In this document: one piece after another, positions 58,495 to 64,000 of the stretch
Layout of the letters: the number at the start of each line of letters is the position of its first letter
Position numbering within the stretch: position 1 is the stretch's first letter
Source: Erythroxylum novogranatense
Lineage: Eukaryota > Streptophyta > Magnoliopsida > Malpighiales > Erythroxylaceae
Assembly: GCA_029891385.1 (NCBI GenBank)
Contig: CM057231.1
Location: 22,041,300-22,105,299, forward strand
DNA: 64,000 bases
Direction: 5' to 3'
Position numbers and translations under genes: made by a program
Notes under the pieces: generated by a model
The model's input: the letters and a program-made list of their open reading frames with translations, nothing else
Databases searched by the model: none
What the model was told of the DNA's origin: nothing

Positions 58495-59787
58495 TCTTTA
58501 ATTAATTAATAAGATATATATATGTATATAAATGTGAAGTGGTCCGATCACACTGGGTTGGTCTCTACAGGGTCCCTAGTATGGGAAAAAATACCAAGAC
58601 CTATTTCATGAATATCGATGTCGCGATCTCATCGGGACATATCTCGATCTCATCGGGATCCATTTAATCCTATTGCTCTCCATTTATTAGATCTCTGTCT
58701 AAAACTATTTTATTTAATTCTCAAGTCACTCTTATCGTGTGACCCATTAGGTTCCGGTTATGTTGGCCACTTAGATTAACACTTAATCTGAAGCAAGTCA
58801 TGAGCGGTATCTAGCAACACATTATGACCCCCAATTGACCAGAAAGTAATTGGTTTGACGAATGAACATATATTCATCACGAACCATATCACGAACCTTT
58901 CCATAGACAATTACTGTGCAATTCGTCCTTTCACCATGCTATACCCCACTTGGTTATGAGTATGGACAAAGTGTCAACTCTTACTAGACTGACTACATCA
59001 AATCTAGTCCAAGTGATATCAGTTCTCGTCCTGAGACTCATTTCTTTATATGTCACTGAAGACACTCTTCATGACATATGAACTCCGGCCAGAGATTTTC
59101 AAGTAATGACCCTGACAAGAGGCCATGGGTATCATCTTCTGCTATCACAGAAGTGATGAATCCTTTATTGGCTACTCAATTACCTTCAAATACCTCAAGC
59201 TGTATCCAATCACCACCCTATGAGCGACCTGTGTAAGACAACAAGGAATGAAGTCAAAGCACAGAATCAGTATCTAAGATATCCTTGAGTACCTCAAGTC
59301 TAAGGATATTTGCACCATTGCTATGATGAGATTATCACTGACATTAGAATAGGACATCCATGTGATGATCTCATAGCAGGTCATCCAATGTACTTACTAC
59401 CTCTAGTAAGCATTCACATCTCAACCCTAAATATCTCATATTTATAGTTTCTGAGATCCACTGTTTGATCAAATCAAGGAGCTTGACATGTGCTAGTCTC
59501 TCTGGATTAATGATGTCCAGTTTCAGTAATCCTATGACTAGGGATAATTAAGATACTGACATAATTACACATGATAGGAATCTCAGTAGTATGATCACTT
59601 CATAATTTCCTTCATGCTATGTCATGTACCATGGACTTCATTAATTTGCTTATAGATCAATATCTATTCATAAATAATGAACAACAAATTAATGAAATAT
59701 GCATTTCTTTATTTATTCATAAAGTATGTACACTACTTTGTACAAAAACGCGCTAAAGGCGATTGCCTTTAGGGCACTACTCTAACA
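57983..59787 (-). repeat. 3' LTR of a minus-strand Copia element (1805 bp)
   Basis: On the minus strand it starts TGTTAGAGTAGTGCCC at 59787, right after a purine tract, and ends ...GATGCATACA at 57983, where the hAT transposase frame resumes. The ends are TGT...ACA. Near 57990-58010 a GCATCACATGCACACGGTGC text gives a short inverted repeat. It holds a (TA)n run at 58455-58490 and no gene. Confidence 0.75.
58455..58490. repeat. (TA)n microsatellite
   Basis: About 18 uninterrupted AT dinucleotides inside the Copia LTR, preceded by CACACAG. Confidence 0.95.
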
Positions 59788-59798
59788 ATCTTCCACTT
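59788..59798 (-). other. Polypurine tract of the Copia element
   Basis: The minus strand reads AAGTGGAAGAT immediately before the LTR start TGTTAGAG. The position and base composition fit the plus-strand primer site. Confidence 0.7.
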
Positions 59799-62700
59799 GA
59801 CCTAAAGCCAATCGCCTTGATATCTAATACCATAGGCTAGTACATGAGAATCAAAACTATTTTATGATAATGGCTTTGTCAACGGATCAACAATATTTTG
59901 CTCGATGGAATTCTCTATCTGGACATCACCTCTTCCAATGATCTCCCCGATCGGATGATATCTGCCAGATGCGTGTTTGGATCATTGATGAGACCTTGGT
60001 TCCTTCGCTGCAAGAATAGCCCCATTGTTGTCACAATACAATCAGTATGGGCCCATCACAACTAGGAACCACACCAAGTTCGATAATGAACTTTCGATCC
60101 AAAGCGCTTCCTTTCTTTGCGTCTGAAGCGGCAATGTACTCTGCCTCGGTTGTTGAATCGGCGATCGTCTCTTATTGGAACTCTTCCAACCGCCCGCCCG
60201 CCGTTCGGTGTGAATATGTAACTGATTGGGATTTGGAATCATCCTTATCAGATTGAAAACTAGCATCTGTATACCCACTCACTTTGAGATCTCCATCTCC
60301 ATATATCAAGAAAACATCCTTAGTTCTTCGCAAGTACTTGAGGATATTCTTGACAGCCACCCAGTGACCCTCACCAGGATCCGATTAGTATCTGCTCGTA
60401 ACACTTAAAGCATATGATACATCGGGTCTCCTACATAGCATAGCATACATGATAGATCCTACTGCAGATGCATACGGAATCATATTCATGCGCATCCTCT
60501 CATCTTGTGTCTTAGGACACATAGATTTCGAGAGTGTTATCCTATGAGTCACGGGAAGGTACCCTCTCTTGGATTGTTCCATGCTAAACCTCTTTAACAT
60601 CTTGTCTATGTACGTTGATTGTGAAAGACCAAGCAACCTTTTTGATCTATCTCTATAAATCTTTATCCCAAGGATATAAGTTGCTTTACCAAGGTCTTTC
60701 ATGGCAAATTGTTTAGACAACCAAATCTTCACCGATTGTAGCATAGAGACATCGTTTCCTAGTAATAATATGTCATCTACATATAGCACAAGGAATACGA
60801 TTGCAGTCCCACTAACCTTCTTATACACACAGTGTTCATCCGAATTTTGTGAGAAACCAAACTCTTTGATTACCTCATTAAAACGGATATTTCAACTCCT
60901 GGATGCTTGTTTCAATCCATAGATGGATTTCTGAAGCTTGCATACCTTTTTGCCATCATAGAACGTGAAGCCCTCTGGTCGTGTCATATACACATCCTCA
61001 GCTAGATTTCTATTTAGGAAAGCTGTCTTCACATCCATTTGTCATATCTCATACTCATAATGAGTGGCAATGGCTAGGAGTATCCTAATGGATTTAAGCA
61101 TTGCTACTGGGCTGAAGGTCTCGTCGTAGTCAACTCCTTATCTTTGACGAAAACCTTTAGCCACAAGCCTTGCTTTATAGGTAATCACATTACCATCCAT
61201 GTCGGTTTTCTTTTTGAAAACCCATTTACACCCTATGGGTTTTATTCCTTCGGGTGCCTAAACCAAAGTCCATACTTAGTTTTCATACATGGAATTCATT
61301 TCAGCTTTCATGGCATGAAGTCATTTCTCAGACTCTGAACTCTTCAGAACCTCTTCATAGGTGGTAGGCTCATTATCTTCTATGAGTAATACGTCATTTT
61401 GTTTATTCACGAGAAATCCATATCTCTCTAGGAGCAGGCGTATCTACGTGACCTCACAATTTCGTATGTTGTAGAAGGTTGAGCTGTTACTTCATCTGTA
61501 TGAGTCACAGATTTGAGTTCGAGCGATTGATCTGCGTCATTCGAGCATCTTGAACTTCTTCAAGTTCAATGTTGCTCCCACTGTCTTCTTGTAAAAGAAA
61601 ATCTTTCTCTAAAAAGACAGCATGCTTTGAAACAAACATCTTTTGTTCTTTAGCAAGGTATAATTGATATCCCATTATTTCTTTAAGATATCCTACAAAC
61701 AAACACTTGTCAGACTTTGCATCAAACTTATCTGACTGTATCCGCTTCACATAAGCAGAACAACCCCAAACTTTCAAATGAGTAAGATAGGGTCTTTTGT
61801 TAGTCCACATCTCATATGGAGTAACATCAACTGTCTTTGATGGAACTCTGTTTAGCAAGTAAACAGCTGTCTCGAGTGCATACCCCCAAAAGGATTTCGG
61901 TAACTTGACAAAGCCCATCATCGATCGTACCATGTCTAACAAGGTTCGATTTCTCCTCTCAGCCACACCATTATGCTGTGGTGTGTAAGGAGGAGTCCAT
62001 TGAGATAAAATCTCATTATCTCTGAGATAATATAAAAACTGTTGGTCTAAGTATTCCCCACCACGATCGAATCGTAATGTCTTGATACTTTTCTCTAGTT
62101 AGTTTTCTACTTCATTTCTGAATTGTTTGAACTTTTCAAATGCTTCAGATTTGTATCTCATCAGATACAGGTACCTATATCGAGAATAATCATCAATAAA
62201 GGTAATGAAGTAAAGACAACCACTTCTAGCATAGATGGACATCGGACCACATACATCTGAATGTATTAGGTCTAATACTCCAGTCGCTCGTTCACCCTTT
62301 CCCTTAAAGGGTAACTTAGTTATCTTGCCTAATAAACAAGATTCACATGTGTCATATGATTCATAATCAAATGACCCTAAACTTCCACTCTTATGGAGCT
62401 TAGCTATGCGTCTCTTATTTATATGGCCAAGGCGACAATGCCATAAGTAAGTTGATTTTAAATTATCTCGTTTACGTCTTTTTGTGTCATTGACATTCAT
62501 AATTGGATGTGACATATCTAATATGTAAATTCCATTGCATAATGTACCAGTACCATAGAGCATTCCATTCAAACTAATAGAACAACCATTGTTACTAAAA
62601 GTCAAATAGAAACCAGCTCTATTTAAACAAGAAACAGACAATATGTTCTTTGTTAAAACAGGTATAAAATAACATTCATCCAGTTTAATTACAAGCCCAC

Positions 62701-63730
62701 TGGGGAGTGACAAAAAATAAGTGCCTACGGCTAATGCAACAACTCTTGCTCCATTTCCTACACGCAGTCTAGTTCTTCCTTCACGAATTTTCGTCCCCGA
62801 GGCCTGCATATCATTGCATATATGTGAGCCACAATCGGTATCTAATACCCATATGTTATGATCGAAGCATGATTAACCTCAACGACAAAATATACGAAGA
62901 AGCCGAGGCATCGATGCCTTCTTCTTCTTCAATTCTTCGAGATAGACTTTCTGGTTTAAGCTTCAGGTAGCGGTCTTGCCCTGATGGAAGTAAGTTCCTT
63001 TTGGTGCAGTTTCTTTGGTTTTCTTTTTGGCTGTACTTCCTTTTGGTTTCTTAGACCTTTTCTTCTTCAATTTCTTTTTCTTTGAACCAGAAGAAGAAGA
63101 GTCCACCACAAGCACTGCCTTGCTATCCTTCTTGATAGATTGCTCTGCTATCTTGAGCAAATTGATCAACTCAGGGATTGTCGTGGATATTTGGTTCATC
63201 CGATAGTTTAACACAAACTATGAATAACTATCAGACAATCCAACTAGAATTAAGTCAACACTTAATTCATAATCCATAACAAATCCTAAGACAACCAACC
63301 TCTCAATATACCCATTCATCTTCAGTGCATACTGCATTGCAGATGAACATGGAGTCATCTTAGTAGTGAAGAGTAGTCTCGAGGTCTCGAACCTTTCAGA
63401 CCGAGCTTGCTCATCAAAAAGCTCTCTAAGATGAAACACTATGGTATTAGCATCCATAGACTCATACTGCTTCTGCAGCTCTGGTGACATAGATGCGAGC
63501 ATAATGCAGGTAGCCATGTCACTGTCTTTGATATGCTTACGATAAGCTTTCTGATCCTCATCAGAAGCATCAACAGCAGGTGGATCAGGAAGTGGAACAT
63601 CTAGGACATAGCCCAGTTCCTCAGATCTGAGAACAATTCTCAGATTTCTCAGCCAATCAAGAAAGTTGGGTCCAGTTAATTTATTAGAATCCATTAGTGA
63701 GCGCAAATTCGCACTGGAAGTCATCTTCAA
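59799..63730 (-). pseudogene. Ty1/Copia gag-pol, fairly complete but with several breaks
   Basis: Minus-strand order: gag (63730-63218, MTSSANLRSLMDSNK, 170 codons), a lysine-rich linker (63214-62963), GAG-pre-integrase (62809 on, with LWHCRLGHINKRRI and CESCLLGK), and integrase (DVCGPM, FIDDYSRYRY, then ERRNRTLLDMVRSMM at 61966). Then come the integrase tail (KVWGCSAYVKR), RT (60828-60385 with YVDD at 60772-60783 and LGKATYILGIKI), and RNase H (YTDASFQSD near 60270, RYQGDWL near 59820). Stops lie near 63217, 62100, 61504 and 60384, with frame changes in RT between 61250 and 60830. The lineage is probably Tork-like, which is tentative. The PBS and 5' LTR would lie beyond 64000. Confidence 0.85.
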
Positions 63731-64000
63731 TCAACCTAAAGAGAAAGAGAGAAAGAATGTTAGAATAGAATTCCATGCATGATCATAAGGACTTGCATGA
63801 CATGCATATGGCTCCCACTAGTTTCAAAGAATCCATAACCCTCACTACGAATTCAAGAAACATAATGACAAAGTGTCCTAGTGGGTCGATATCCGACATT
63901 GCTAAGAATGACCTTGGGTTTACCCAACAAGTCACCTTAGGTCAATCGGTAGGTATCGGTCATACCAATTGCATCATAGATATCCGACATTACTAAAATG
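63731..64000 (-). other. Leader region of the Copia element, window edge
   Basis: Non-coding sequence upstream of gag. I looked for the GGTATCAGAGC primer site and did not find it before 64000, so it should lie just outside. Confidence 0.5.

Overview
The window is AT-rich nuclear DNA from a flowering plant, probably a eudicot; I cannot name the species. The evidence is three spliced genes with GT-AG introns, set among plant Ty1/Copia (Sirevirus and other lineages), Ty3/Gypsy, LINE, hAT and probable Helitron sequences. Transposable elements and their decayed remains fill roughly 80% of it.

Layout. 1-10.1 kb: a Gypsy-type LTR (right border 1852) cuts off the RNase H end of a minus-strand Sirevirus-like Copia element (pol, gag, PBS and a 949-bp LTR ending at 7224), which itself sits inside the gag of an older minus-strand Gypsy element (PBS 8683-8700, LTR from 8707). 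10.4-15.6 kb: a plus-strand Copia pol, split in its RT by a complete 2271-bp solo LTR (11888-14158) with an exact 5-bp target duplication. 15.9-17.4 kb: a third, minus-strand Copia remnant. 18.7-20.9 kb: two minus-strand host genes, an MZM1/LYRM7-type LYR protein and a plant protein of unknown function. 21.1-27 kb: a decayed BED/DUF659 hAT element whose 5' part holds 1.85 kb of degenerate G(A/G)ATT pentamer repeat. 27.6-34.5 kb: a complete 14-exon minus-strand gene for a DExH-box helicase with two CCCH zinc fingers (DExH8/C3H31 type); all splice phases agree and give 1032 residues. 35.6-53.6 kb: a large composite of Sirevirus-family sequence in both orientations, with an array of LTR/polypurine-tract junctions, a 3.3-kb direct duplication carrying an envelope-like ORF, foldbacks, minisatellites and an unidentified coding fragment. 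53.6-54.0 kb: a probable small Helitron. 54.6-64.0 kb: a LINE interrupted by an hAT element, itself interrupted by a Copia element that runs off the right edge.

The host genes act separately: MZM1 in mitochondrial complex III assembly and metal homeostasis, the helicase in RNA metabolism, and one of unknown role. I found no operon, CRISPR array or convincing RNA gene. The least ordinary part is the 35.6-53.6 kb block: it is modular, inverted, duplicated and, where I counted by eye, strongly short of CAG/CTG trinucleotides. That could be biology or a consensus-sequence error.
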